Assembly: GCA_026389055.1 (NCBI GenBank)
Contig: JAPLIO010000161.1
Coordinates: 1-26,733 of the forward strand
Length of the DNA stretch: 26,733 bases
Origin: Candidatus Melainabacteria bacterium
Lineage (GTDB): Bacteria; Cyanobacteriota; Vampirovibrionia; Vampirovibrionales; JAJTHC01
Reading direction: 5' to 3'
The translations under genes were made by a program, and so were the position numbers. Positions 1-7,968 of this stretch are shown one piece after another. The notes beneath the pieces were generated by a model. It saw only the letters and a program-made list of their open reading frames with translations. It was not told the origin of the DNA and searched no databases. Numbering within the stretch: the first letter of the stretch is position 1; each line of letters begins with the position of its first letter.

Positions 1-19
1 ATCTGTTCAAATGGTATCC

Positions 20-110
20 CTTGGTAAAATAGTGCTAGCGATCTAGCTTAACAGCGGGTGTTTGAACCCGAGGGGGTGAACGATCGACTAGCACTATTTT
101 ATTCTACCAA
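20..110. repeat. Long imperfect inverted repeat
   Basis: The left arm (about 21-43) is the reverse complement of the right arm (about 82-110). TAAAATAGTGCTAG pairs perfectly with CTAGCACTATTTTA. The arms also share GATCG and ACCAA, with small insertions on the right arm (one A, and TTCT). A smaller stem, GGGT/ACCC, sits in the loop near 56-69. It lies beyond the candidate origin, downstream of repA. It could be a plasmid structural element (termination, copy control or origin hairpin); the role is unknown. Confidence 0.6.
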
Positions 111-119
111 CACATAAGG

Positions 120-305
120 GGGGTGACCGTTAATGCGTAAGTCGTTTGGCATCCGAATCGTTCAGAAAAACTTTTCCACAAAAACAGCCTCCCAACTACA
201 GGAAAAAAATTATAGGTATGTTTATAGGTTAGGGGGGGTAATTCCGCGCACAAGGGGGGGTAATTCCGCGTGGATAACTTTTCCTTTCAACAGGGTTATT
301 CACAA
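120..305. other. Candidate vegetative replication origin (oriV)
   Basis: Two copies of a 17-bp unit (seven G followed by TAATTCCGCG) start at 232 and 254, a 22-bp period typical of iterons bound by plasmid initiators. A degenerate related stretch may lie near 116-137. DnaA-box-like 9-mers: TTTTCCACA at 172-180, TTATTCACA at 296-304, and TTATCCACG on the minus strand at 267-275. An AT-rich stretch with TATAGGT twice lies between (211-230). The region sits immediately downstream of repA. Iterons are usually more numerous, so the call is an inference from the combination of signals. Confidence 0.55.
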
Positions 306-307
306 AA

Positions 308-1216
308 TCAGAGTATGATTTTCCTGACTGAAACCTGTGATTTTGGGATCGGGGGGGATGACGGCTTCAACAACAGCCCGCCTATTGTTTCTTCAACCCG
401 TGCATCGGGATAGACGGCAAGCACTTGATGCAAGGACTGCCTCATTTGCCGTTTGAAATCCTTGCCTTCCTTGTATTCCTGCCCAAACTGTTCCTTCAGG
501 TTATTCCAGCTTACTTTCGTGCCGCTAAACTTTTCAATGCGGCAAAGGCGGTGTGCCAGCCATGTGTAAATGTCCAGCGACAAGGCCGAATGCTTCAGGG
601 CTGCCAATGCCCGATGATCCAGCGGCACGGCATGGCTGTTCAGGGTTTCGTAAAACTCGTGGGACAACTCCATCACACCCGGCCATAAGGATGTTTGCAA
701 ATGGTCATTGTTCAGCCATGCTTCAAACCGTGAAATGGGCTGGGTATTCACCGTAACATTCCGACCCAGCAAAGCGATACCCATTGTCAAACGGCAAGCG
801 GCCAAAGCCTGCATTTGTTTTTTGAACATGGTGTAACCGCCTTTAACGCCTCCGCTTGTATCCACTCCCAAAGCAACCAGAAACTCCCGCATACTATTAC
901 CGACTTCGATGATACGCTGCTGCTTTCGGATCGCTTCACCTGAAATATGCACCATTACCAGACGGGGGCGCGTGCCATAAGGCAAGGGCTGATCGACCAG
1001 TCGCTTGCCGTCAAACAAGGTTCCGGCTTCCAGCCTGATAACGGCTGATCCGCTGTGCCGTTCAAAAACACGTTCATCTGTTGCCTTTCGGGGCATTCCG
1101 ACCTGGCACATGATGGCGTGCAAAAAATCTATCCGCTCTGGCGGCTCCTGATGAATGAGTGTGCCTGTTTCCAGTAACTGATAATCGGTTGGGGTCAGGT
1201 TCTTTTGTCTGGGCAT
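308..1216 (-). CDS. repA: Plasmid replication initiator, RepA family
   Basis: A 302-residue protein resembling the plasmid-encoded RepA replication proteins of broad-host-range plasmids (Pfam RepA_C type). Family-like segments include the N-terminal FLHAIMCQVGMPRKATDER, a central GGYTMFKKQMQALAACR and a C-terminal DIYTWLAHRLCRI region, matching a winged-helix DNA-binding initiator. It would bind iterons and recruit host replication factors; the candidate origin lies directly downstream. It is the last gene of a minus-strand operon with parA and a ribbon-helix-helix gene; its ATG begins only 2 bp after the preceding stop, suggesting translational coupling. Family assignment is by recognition of sequence style, not a search. 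Confidence 0.8.
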   Translation of the reverse strand: MPRQKNLTPTDYQLLETGTLIHQEPPERIDFLHAIMCQVGMPRKATDERVFERHSGSAVIRLEAGTLFDGKRLVDQPLPYGTRPRLVMVHISGEAIRKQQRIIEVGNSMREFLVALGVDTSGGVKGGYTMFKKQMQALAACRLTMGIALLGRNVTVNTQPISRFEAWLNNDHLQTSLWPGVMELSHEFYETLNSHAVPLDHRALAALKHSALSLDIYTWLAHRLCRIEKFSGTKVSWNNLKEQFGQEYKEGKDFKRQMRQSLHQVLAVYPDARVEETIGGLLLKPSSPPIPKSQVSVRKIIL

Positions 1217-1218
1217 GA

Positions 1219-1479
1219 TCAGCCCTTACCTTTTTCAAGGCTCTGGCTCAGAACAAACTGAATCCATGCACTCCGGCTTATGCCTCGTTTCTTGGCGGCT
1301 TTATCCACATTAGCCAGCAAGTCAGGGGCAAACCGGATCATCACGGGTTTGCGCTGTCTGTCTGTTTCTGCTTCTTCTTCGATGCGTCCAGCCCCTGAAA
1401 TAAAGGCTTGTGCCGCCCGATCATCCGTTTTCGGAAGGGTGTCTTTTGTGCTGCTGTTTGGTCTTTTTGCGATAGCCAT
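1219..1479 (-). CDS. Ribbon-helix-helix DNA-binding protein, probable partition partner of ParA
   Basis: An 86-residue protein with a disordered, charged N-terminus and a C-terminal ribbon-helix-helix domain (about residues 45-86: KPVMIRFAPDLLANVDKAAK then RGISRSAWIQFVLSQSLE). Small proteins of this type encoded directly after a short ParA act as centromere-binding partners (ParG/ParB-like) and often repress their own operon. The start is supported by GGAG about 10 bp upstream. The gene lies 20 bp after parA and 2 bp before repA, so it may link partition with control of initiator expression. It could instead be a CopG-like copy-number regulator of repA; context fits both roles. Confidence 0.75.
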   Translation of the reverse strand: MAIAKRPNSSTKDTLPKTDDRAAQAFISGAGRIEEEAETDRQRKPVMIRFAPDLLANVDKAAKKRGISRSAWIQFVLSQSLEKGKG

Positions 1480-1499
1480 TGTATTGCACTCCGATTGCG

Positions 1500-2132
1500 T
1501 TATTGGATGGCAGAAAGCAGGGCTGCCAGTTCTTCCACGGCCTTGCTGTCCTTGGGGGTCTGTTCGGTCACGGCGCGGCCTGTGGCTGCGGCGTTGGGGA
1601 ATGCCTTGCGGCGGCCAATGCTCACAGGTAGAAACTCCAGCCCCTCGATCTCGCTTAATGCTTCGGCGGATTCCTCGTTGTCCCGGCCTTGGGCATCTGC
1701 ACCATTGAGAATGACAAAGGCACGCAAGCCCTCGTTAATTTCGCGGGCTTCCTTTACCAGTTCAGCAACCTGATCCACTGCCCAAATATCAAAGCTGCGG
1801 GGCTGCACGGGAATCAGCAAGGTTTCTGCTACAGTCAAGGCGGCTCGCAAGCTGCCTGTATCGCGTCCGCCACTGTCGATCACGATATCGCTGTATTTTG
1901 GGGAAAGCTGCATGACTTGGGTTCGTATAGCTGCACCGTGCAAGCTGACAGCGGTATAGCCAGCCTGTCCAAGCTGTTCGGTGCGTAGTTCAGTAAAGGT
2001 AGTGGCGGTGCGCTGCTCGTCACCGTCTACCAACAAAATATCTCGTCCCTGCTGGGCAAGGGCAATGGTTAAATTGACGGCTAGTGTGGTTTTACCCACA
2101 CCGCCCTTAATGTTGCCAACAGCCAGAATCAT
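1500..2132 (-). CDS. parA: ParA-family partition ATPase
   Basis: A 210-residue P-loop ATPase of the deviant Walker type. The N-terminus MILAVGNIKGGVGKTTLAVN contains the KGGVGKT motif at residues 9-15, with the signature lysine. VDGDEQ near residue 35 takes the place of the usual D-x-D-P-Q switch, and DIVIDSGGRD is Walker B. The short length without an N-terminal DNA-binding domain fits type Ib plasmid ParA proteins, which move plasmid copies over the nucleoid together with a small partner, here the next gene. CGGAG lies upstream of the ATG. First gene of the parA - RHH - repA operon. Confidence 0.92.
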   Translation of the reverse strand: MILAVGNIKGGVGKTTLAVNLTIALAQQGRDILLVDGDEQRTATTFTELRTEQLGQAGYTAVSLHGAAIRTQVMQLSPKYSDIVIDSGGRDTGSLRAALTVAETLLIPVQPRSFDIWAVDQVAELVKEAREINEGLRAFVILNGADAQGRDNEESAEALSEIEGLEFLPVSIGRRKAFPNAAATGRAVTEQTPKDSKAVEELAALLSAIQ

Positions 2133-2199
2133 CTGATACGCTCCGATAGTGAATAGTTGCGAATACGCTTCTAACAGATTTCAAGATGATATACAAATG

Positions 2200-2214
2200 C
2201 TTTCTTACAGAAAG
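2200..2214. promoter_or_regulatory. Short palindrome upstream of parA (possible operator or centromere half)
   Basis: CTTTCT-TAC-AGAAAG is a perfect 6-bp inverted repeat about 70 bp upstream of the parA start. Small ParA/RHH systems commonly have their operator or centromere in exactly this place. There is only one copy and no clear array, so the role is uncertain. Confidence 0.3.
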
Positions 2215-2289
2215 TCTATAAACCGGGGGTGCTGGGCTGGGTGGGGCTGCAACGTCGGGGGTGGGAAACCCCATTAGAGTGGTGTTATT

Positions 2290-2342
2290 TTCCCTGCCCG
2301 CCAGAACAGGCGGGCAGGGAAGGGAGTCGCGTTAGCGACTCC
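2290..2342. terminator. Two strong hairpins at the 3' end of ardA
   Basis: TTCCCTGCCCGCC (2290-2302) pairs perfectly with GGCGGGCAGGGAA (2309-2321), a very stable 13-bp stem. A second stem, GGAGTCGC (2323-2330) with GCGACTCC (2335-2342), spans the ardA stop codon. Neither strand shows a clean run of T directly after the stems, so these may be terminators of a non-canonical type or mRNA-stabilising 3' structures for ardA. Confidence 0.5.
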
Positions 2343-2853
2343 AGAAGACGTGAATCTTGCTGCCGTCCTCGATGGTAAAGATGTCGCCGTTCAAGTCCAT
2401 ATCCCGGCCTATCGCGTCAAAGTCGATGTAATTGCGGTAGCGTTCTGGCACGCTGGCAAGATCGCCGCAATCCTCGGAAAAGCTCTCGGCATAGTCGCCA
2501 AGGTCGTCAAATTCGCCCTGATAATTCTCGGTAAAGGCTTCGCGGGCTTCCTCGATATTGCCGCCAAAATGGCTGACTAATTCGCCTGCCAGCTCTTCGC
2601 CCGCTTCCTGAATAAACTCGGCCACCTCGCACAAGGTCTCAAACCCGCTATATTCGCTAACCGAATAGCTCCCAAAGCCTTCATAATCGTGGATTGCCCA
2701 TTCTTCAGCATTGGGAATGGGAGAGGCTTTCAGCATGGCTTGTACCTGTTCGTTAATGCTGTCGGTGTCGGTGACTTCAATCCATTCGCCGTGTAAATAA
2801 CCCGCATTATAGGCGGCAAGGCAGGCAACGTAGATTCTGGTTTCGGTGCTCAT
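2332..2853 (-). CDS. ardA: ArdA-type antirestriction protein
   Basis: A 173-residue, strongly acidic protein close to the usual ArdA length of about 166. It opens with TRIYVACLAAYNAGYLHGEW followed by a helix with many D/E residues, and carries the family-like segment EEWAIHDYEGFG, then long acidic helices (EAGEELAGELVSHFGGNIEE). ArdA proteins mimic the shape and charge of B-form DNA and occupy type I restriction enzymes, protecting incoming conjugative DNA. The ATG has AGGAG 7 bp upstream. It is transcribed away from the coupling-protein gene. Its presence on an element that also encodes a type I restriction system is notable. Confidence 0.93.
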   Translation of the reverse strand: MSTETRIYVACLAAYNAGYLHGEWIEVTDTDSINEQVQAMLKASPIPNAEEWAIHDYEGFGSYSVSEYSGFETLCEVAEFIQEAGEELAGELVSHFGGNIEEAREAFTENYQGEFDDLGDYAESFSEDCGDLASVPERYRNYIDFDAIGRDMDLNGDIFTIEDGSKIHVFWSR

Positions 2854-3684
2854 GATAGGTCTCCTTTTGAGGCTTGTTTCAACGGGCGCAAAACAAGCCG
2901 TGCGGCATAGGAGGCGTGTCCACTGTCAACACGGGAGCAACCAAAGGGCGCGAATGGAGCGGGCAGACGGTTGACGCGCCTCCGCCCACGGCTAAAGCCC
3001 GATAACGTGAAACAACCGCACAAGGGGAAACCTTGGATGCACCAAACCTTTCCAGCGTGCCAGCCAGCCCTTGCACCTGCGGGATTTACTCAGGCTTAAA
3101 TGCGTTCACCCCAAAACAGACAGCCACTAAAACAGGTGCTCTTGCTGCGCCTCTCATTCCCTTACCCTGACAGGCAATCCAGATCACAAAAGGCTGGGGC
3201 GTTCGTCCAATAGCGATAACAGGGTTTGCATCCTGTGCTGCTAGAGGCTTCAATCAAAAGCGGGCAGGGCAGGGGGATTGTTTACCCTGCTGGCAATACT
3301 GGATGCCCGATCCGCCAAACCATCTATCTAGGGCAATAAAAGACTGGCCTATGCCAGAATCTACAAGGATGTGGCCATTCGGACAGGGGCTTGCCTTGTC
3401 CTTACAATGAAAAACAGTTTTCAGCCTCCGCTGAAAACCTGCCACGTGGCGAACGCGGGGGGTGCAGAGGCAAGGCTGGAGAACGGCCTCGTTGCTCTCC
3501 TTTTAGCGCGTTTGACAGGTCGTTTCACACCGAAGGCTTGGCCTTGCCGCTGCGGGGGGTGGAACCCCCAAAGGCATTCAGGCGGTGGTTTTCCGTTTCT
3601 GTTCGCTTGTGTTTTTTGTTCTTGCTTTTTTCAGAACAAAAGCGCATTTTGGGACTCCCCCCATTGTTACAAAGGAGAGAACCA
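2854..3684. other. About 830-bp gene-poor region between ardA and the coupling gene
   Basis: I see no convincing protein gene here. Short reading frames exist on both strands but lack family features, and the open frame upstream of the coupling gene (3391-3684) looks incidental because the good ribosome site is at 3685. Visible structure: an inverted repeat GGCTTGTTT/AAACAAGCC at 2871-2899, GTTTTCAGC/GCTGAAAAC at 3417-3438, and GGGGG/CCCCC at 3555-3569. These could be regulatory or structural RNA elements, a remnant of a lost gene, or a transfer-related site. Confidence 0.5.
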
Positions 3685-5226
3685 ATGCCTGGCACCCTTT
3701 TCACGTTTTTTGACGCACTGGCTTTCACATGGCCGCCAAGCTATGGCACAATCTTCCAGATTGGTGCTGTTGTCTATTTTATGGGCTGGTTGCTCATCCA
3801 GTGGGACAATGCCCGCCCGATGCGCGGATCAGCGGAACATGAAACCGCGTCCGCACATGGCACAGCCCGCTGGGCACGGTGGCGAGATGTCACCAAAGCC
3901 CGGTCAAACCTTAAATATGACGGTATCATCCTTGGCTTGTGGAAACACAAGGGCAAGGTTTTGCGCGTCAATACCGACAGCCATATCGTCACCCTTGCCC
4001 CGACTCGTTCGGGCAAGGGTGTTTCGGCAATTATCCCGAACATGCTGCACTATAGGGGGTCGTGTTTCATCATTGACCCCAAGGGTGAAAACGCCCGGAT
4101 TAGTGCCAGACGGCGGCGGGCAATGGGACAGGCGGTCTATGTGCTTGACCCGTGGCGGATGACAGGCTTTCGGGAATCGTCCTACAATCCGCTGGATGCG
4201 CTCGACCCTGAAAGTCCTGATCTGGCAGAAGACGCTGCCCTGATTGCCGATACCTTGGTCATCGTGCCGGAAGGTAGTGGCGACGGGGCATTCTGGCAAG
4301 AGGAAGCTCGCGCCCTACTGACAGGTCTGATTCTGTATGTGGCCTGTTGTGAACCGCCTGAATCCCGTCATTTACTGCGGGTTCGTGAACTCCTCACCCA
4401 GTCGGGTGAGGAGACAACGGCGTTTTACGAAGCCCTGACCGATGAAACAGCCGCCAACGGGCTGATTGCCCGAATGGCAAACCGGATGTTACAAAAGTCG
4501 GATCGGGAACGCTCCAGCGTGACTTCTACCGCCCAAAGCCATACCCATTTTCTGGATAGTCCGCGTATGGCTTCGGTCTTGTCGCAATCCAGTCTGGCTT
4601 TATCCAGTCTCAAAACCCGGCCAACTACGATCTATCTGGTGTTGCCAGCCGAACGGTTACAAACCCACGCCCGCTGGTTGCGGCTCATGGTCTCCATGAG
4701 CCTGACGACACTGGCACGCACCCGCCACAAGCCGGAAAAGCCTGTGCTGTTCGTGCTGGATGAGTTTGCCGCTCTGGGAAGGTTAGAGGCGGTGGAATCA
4801 GCTATGGGTTTGATGGCGGGCTATGGCGTTCAGCTCTGGCCGATCTTGCAGGACATTAGCCAGCTTCAGGGGCTGTATGGCGATAAATGGCGGAACTTTT
4901 TTGCCAATGCGGGCGTGGTGCAGACGTTTAACGTCACTGAACCTCACACGGCGGAAATTATTTCCAACATGCTAGGGGTCAGAACGGCGGTTGTCCGCTC
5001 GGCCTCTGGCGGGAGGGGGGATGGCAATCATTCCAGCACCAACCGTTCAGAAAGTTTTCAGGCCACGCAACGGCCTTTGCTCTTTCCCGATGAGGTCATC
5101 CGCCTGCCAGCCGATCAGCAACTGGTCTTCCTCCGGGGTTTGCCGCCTCTGAAACTCCACAAGCTGCGTTACTACAATCACCCGCTCTGCAAAGGGCTGT
5201 TTCACGAAGAAAAAAAAGCAGGCTAA
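3685..5226 (+). CDS. VirD4/TraG-type coupling ATPase
   Basis: A 513-residue type IV coupling protein, which receives the relaxase-DNA complex and feeds it to a secretion channel at the inner membrane. The ATG is chosen because AAAGGAGAGA lies just upstream and the family-like membrane start (MPGTLF, then a hydrophobic segment at about residues 23-40) begins here; the frame is open further upstream without support. Walker A is APTRSGKG at about 105-112, followed by FIIDPKGEN. Walker B is LDEFAALG at about 357-364, with the downstream WPILQDISQLQGLYG segment. One transmembrane segment is visible, where VirD4 often has two. It shares a 3' hairpin region with the convergent relaxase gene. Confidence 0.9.
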   Translation: MPGTLFTFFDALAFTWPPSYGTIFQIGAVVYFMGWLLIQWDNARPMRGSAEHETASAHGTARWARWRDVTKARSNLKYDGIILGLWKHKGKVLRVNTDSHIVTLAPTRSGKGVSAIIPNMLHYRGSCFIIDPKGENARISARRRRAMGQAVYVLDPWRMTGFRESSYNPLDALDPESPDLAEDAALIADTLVIVPEGSGDGAFWQEEARALLTGLILYVACCEPPESRHLLRVRELLTQSGEETTAFYEALTDETAANGLIARMANRMLQKSDRERSSVTSTAQSHTHFLDSPRMASVLSQSSLALSSLKTRPTTIYLVLPAERLQTHARWLRLMVSMSLTTLARTRHKPEKPVLFVLDEFAALGRLEAVESAMGLMAGYGVQLWPILQDISQLQGLYGDKWRNFFANAGVVQTFNVTEPHTAEIISNMLGVRTAVVRSASGGRGDGNHSSTNRSESFQATQRPLLFPDEVIRLPADQQLVFLRGLPPLKLHKLRYYNHPLCKGLFHEEKKAG

Positions 5227-5251
5227 TTTTGCAGCAACCTGCTGCAAAATT
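5225..5251. repeat. AATTTTGCAG-type hairpin over the stop of the coupling gene
   Basis: AATTTTGCAGCA pairs perfectly with TGCTGCAAAATT around a 3-base loop, overlapping the TAA of the upstream gene. A related hairpin with the same AATTTTGCAG core stands after the second ATPase gene at 11,048-11,080. Confidence 0.7.
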
Positions 5252-5256
5252 GATCA

Positions 5257-5282
5257 GGGAGGCAATTGCCTCCCCTTTTTTT
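5257..5282 (+). terminator. Rho-independent terminator after the coupling gene
   Basis: A self-complementary stem GGGAGGCAA/TTGCCTCCC (5257-5274) is followed by C and then seven T, the classic intrinsic terminator form on the plus strand. It ends transcription of the coupling gene before the convergent relaxase gene. Confidence 0.85.
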
Positions 5283-5362
5283 GTCCGCAAATTATGCGGA
5301 GATTAAGCCCGCTATTCTCCGCATGTCAGATAAAATGTCATTAAACTGCGTTTATTTTGCGT

Positions 5363-7182
5363 TTAACGTTCCCAACCCTGATCGCGTTTGCGGCGGCGGG
5401 GATCATTCGGGTCGTCTTTGCCCTGCTCTTGCGTGGGCTTCTGCGGATCGCGCTCCTTGGCCTTGTCGCGGTCTTGTTGGTACTCCTTGCGGGCTTGCTC
5501 TTGCCGTTTCTCGGCCTGCTCTTGCCGTTTCTCGGCCTGCTCCTGCATCTTGGCCTGCCGTTCCTTGATGCCCTCTTGCCGCTGCTGGCGTTCCAATTGC
5601 AGGCGTTCGGTTTTCTCGGTATTGGTCAGGCGTTTATCCTGTCCATCCTTGTCCTTTTTGAGTTTATCCTCCAGCGTCTGGCGGCGTTGCTGCTCCTGTT
5701 GCGGGCGATTGGCCAGCCGCTTCTCGCCTCGGTCGCGCCTTGTTTCTCTGCCAGATAATCTTTCCGCGTAAACGGGTTAAACTCCAGTGCCAGCGATTTC
5801 AGGCGATTGCCGCCAAACCGCTGCTGGAATTGCTGGCTGGTGCGCTCGGCCTGTTGCCGCTCTTGTGCCAGCTTGTCGTCAAGCTGCTTGCGCTGGTGGT
5901 CTGCCAGCTCTTTCTGACGGCTTTCTTCGGCCATGCGGCGGGCTTTCTGCTGCTCATGCAGATTCTGTTTTTCCTGCCCGTGCTTCTGCTCCAGCGGGGT
6001 TTTCTGCTGCCCGGTCGTGCCATAGGTAAACTGCCGCTCCTGATCCATCTTCGCCTGTTTGATGTCGGGAATGGGCTTGTCCAGATCGCGCATCTGCTTG
6101 GTGATGGCTTGGTCATCCACCCCCTTCACCCGTCGTAAATCGCGCAAGCCGCCCGCCGGATCGACGATGACCAGCCGCTGGTCTTTCGTCTCGGCCAGCC
6201 GATAGCCAAACCGCTCCATCGTCTCCTGAAACTGCACAGGCTTACGCTCGCTCTGCTCCCAGAAAATGCTTAAATCCTGACTGACCCGCTGGGGGGTAAA
6301 CAGGTCTTGGCTAGGGCGTAACGGCTCCATACGGCCTCCTTGGGTTTTCTCTTTTTCGACTTGCTGGGCACGTTTTTCATAGTCGGCCATCTTGGTTTTT
6401 TCTTCCTTCAGGGCATTCGCCAGGTCAATCCGCTGGTTCTCGACTTCCATCAGCTCGGCCTTGATATTCAACCGCTCGGCGTTGCGTTCCTGTACGGCGC
6501 GGCGGTCATTCCCTGCATTGGTCTCGATGCCTTGTCTTTCTAATTTTGTGGCAGCCGCGCCTTGTTTGGGTTCAGGCTCCTTATCGATGCCCTGCGCCTC
6601 ATAGGATCGATGATCCACCCGGTCTTTCTCGCCTGTGCGTTCCAGTGCCTGATTGACATGCTCCTGCCAGCTCTCGCGCCATTGCTCCAGCCGTTCCTTG
6701 TCATTCCAGTCGCGGTTCTTTGCCCCAAAACCGTTGCCTGTAATATCGCGCATAGTGAGCAAGATATGGGCGTGATGATTGCGATCATCGCCGCCCTTGT
6801 CCGGGGCATGGATGGCCAGATCGGCAATCATGCCGTGGGCAACGAAGGTTTCCTGAATATAGCCGCGTGCCAGCTCCAGCCGCTGCTCGGCGTTCAACTC
6901 GTGGGGCAGGGCAAGCTGCACCTCGCGGGTAAGCTGGGAATCCTTTCGCTTCTCGGCAATCTCCACAGCATTCCAGAGCTTGGAGCGTTCCCGCATCCAG
7001 TCGGGGGCGGAATCTGGCGCGATAATCTCGGTATGCTCGACGCCGCTGCGTTTGGTGTAGTCAAAGGTCGTGGCGGTGCGTTCATCGCGGATACGTTCGC
7101 CTGCCCGATAGGCTGCGGCGGCGGTCGCACTGCGTCCGGTCGAACGGGAGATGACGCTGGCGGATAGTCGGTAAATAGCCAT
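5363..7182 (-). pseudogene. mobA: MobA/MobL (MobQ) relaxase, frameshifted near its C-terminus
   Basis: The relaxase nicks oriT and stays bound to the 5' end during transfer. The ATG at 7182 is chosen over the longer frame because AAGGAG precedes it and MAIYRLSASVISRSTGRSAT is the typical MobQ start. Tyr25 (AAAAYRAGER) matches the catalytic tyrosine position of RSF1010 MobA, and HHAHI (about 136-140) is the metal-binding histidine cluster. The frame runs 518 residues to a stop at 5626. A minus-one frame then continues the charged coiled-coil tail without a break, from about EKRLANRPQQEQQRRQ near 5725 to a stop at 5363. One base appears to be missing near 5725. The N-terminal catalytic domain is intact, so the protein may still be active; a sequencing error would also explain it. 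Confidence 0.85.
5501..5542. repeat. Perfect 21-bp tandem duplication in the relaxase tail
   Basis: Two identical 21-bp units (5501-5521 and 5522-5542) encode the repeated heptapeptide QEQAEKR on the minus strand, inside the coiled-coil tail that follows the frameshift. An in-frame heptad duplication of this kind lengthens a coiled coil by a single repeat. Confidence 0.85.
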
Positions 7183-7641
7183 GTGAACGCACTCCTTTCC
7201 ATTTTTGTGGTTTAATCTGTGAAGGAACCCTTTCCTTCTACGGCGGATAGACAGGCAGTCTATCCTTCTCTGGCGTTCGTACCGGAACGCCTGCGGGGCT
7301 GGTTTTGACCGATGGAAGGTGGCGATTGCCAACCTCCACAGGGCGAAACAGACCTGCTCCAGATTGCCCACTGCTCCACCCGAAGGTGGAACTGTGCCGG
7401 GGCAATCTGGCGGGGTGTCGGGGGCAACCCTGACCGAGCACGTTGGCACAACGTATAAGCGCGCACTTGGCTTACGCCGCGTGACTGTATTTTTTATATC
7501 GGCACGATGGACGAACACTTCAAGAACCTGTAACATATGCCGATATAAAAAATCATGAAGGCCACCTTTTCCGTTCGCAGTGAGCGGGGCAGGGCTGGCA
7601 ACCAACCAACCAACACTCTAAGAACAGGAGAGCATCAGCCC
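7183..7641. other. Candidate origin of transfer (oriT) and divergent promoter region
   Basis: A non-coding stretch between the divergent relaxase and TraD-family genes, packed with inverted repeats: GAAGGAA/TTCCTTC at 7221-7238, GGATAGAC/GTCTATCC at 7245-7265, GGCGTTC/GAACGCC at 7272-7291, CCAGATTGCCC/GGGCAATCTGG at 7359-7410 with an inner TCCACC/GGTGGA hairpin, and 16-bp arms at 7489-7553. On the minus strand at 7452-7470 lies CCAAGTGCGCGCTTATACG, which shares the AAGTGCGC core that I recall from MobQ-type nic regions. Relaxase genes of this family usually sit beside their oriT. The nick position itself is inference. Confidence 0.6.
7489..7553. repeat. Perfect 16-bp inverted repeat upstream of the TraD-family gene
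   Basis: ATTTTTTATATCGGCA (7489-7504) and TGCCGATATAAAAAAT (7538-7553) are exact reverse complements around a 33-base spacer. The site is next to the nic-like sequence and about 90 bp upstream of the TraD-family ATG. It may be a binding site for an accessory transfer protein or a paired operator. Confidence 0.75.
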
Positions 7642-7968
7642 ATGCCCCGCCCCATCGCCGAACAGGTGGCCGAACTCAAGGCACGCAAGGAAGCCCTCGA
7701 AAAGCGGCTTGCCACACTCGAACACCGTCAAAAATCACTTACCCGCAAACAGGACACCCGCCGCAAGATTCTGGCAGGTGCGCTTGCGTTGGAACATTGC
7801 CAACACAACCCCAACTTCGGGACTGAACTCTACCGCCTGCTCGATGACTGTCTGAGCAAGGCAGCGGATCGGGAGCTATTCACCCTGCCGCCGCTACCTG
7901 AGAAACAGGCTAAAGCTGACAAGCCGCCCAAATCTACAGGAGGGGAACCCGATGTCCCAACTGGCTAA
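7642..7968 (+). CDS. TraD-family conjugal transfer accessory protein
   Basis: A 108-residue protein starting MPRPIAEQVAELKARKEALE, preceded by ACAGGAG; the frame is open upstream but without support. An N-terminal charged coiled coil is followed by KQDTRRKILAGALALEHC, a segment characteristic of the small TraD (Pfam TraD) proteins that accompany MobQ/TraA relaxases in alphaproteobacterial transfer regions. They are thought to assist relaxosome formation. It is divergent from the relaxase across the candidate oriT and overlaps the next gene by 17 bp, so it begins a plus-strand transfer operon. It should not be confused with the F-plasmid TraD ATPase. Confidence 0.7.
   Translation: MPRPIAEQVAELKARKEALEKRLATLEHRQKSLTRKQDTRRKILAGALALEHCQHNPNFGTELYRLLDDCLSKAADRELFTLPPLPEKQAKADKPPKSTGGEPDVPTG

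Noticed and set aside
1..130. Left attachment repeat of the tRNA-Ile 3' end
   Set aside because: Scanned for the T-arm and acceptor sequence and found no match; the element continues beyond the window.
133..318. 61-residue open frame on the plus strand
   Set aside because: It runs through the repeats and DnaA-like boxes of the candidate origin, has no family features and overlaps the repA end.
3391..3684. 98-residue N-terminal extension of the VirD4-like protein
   Set aside because: No ribosome site at the upstream ATG and unlike the family; a good AGGAG and membrane start lie at 3685.
5501..5542. Tandem repeat as a mobile or regulatory repeat
   Set aside because: It is an in-frame heptad duplication in a coiled coil, which is a common coding repeat.
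5700..5800. Programmed ribosomal frameshifting in the relaxase
   Set aside because: No convincing slippery heptamer is present in the overlap of the two frames; a missing base is simpler.
5357..6138. Leucine-rich plus-strand frames that look like membrane proteins
   Set aside because: They are the antisense of the charged coiled-coil tail of the relaxase; antisense of Glu/Gln/Lys-rich codons reads as Leu-rich.
7183..7605. 141-residue N-terminal extension of the relaxase
   Set aside because: It would cross the oriT-like region; the MobQ start with Tyr25 numbering begins at 7182.
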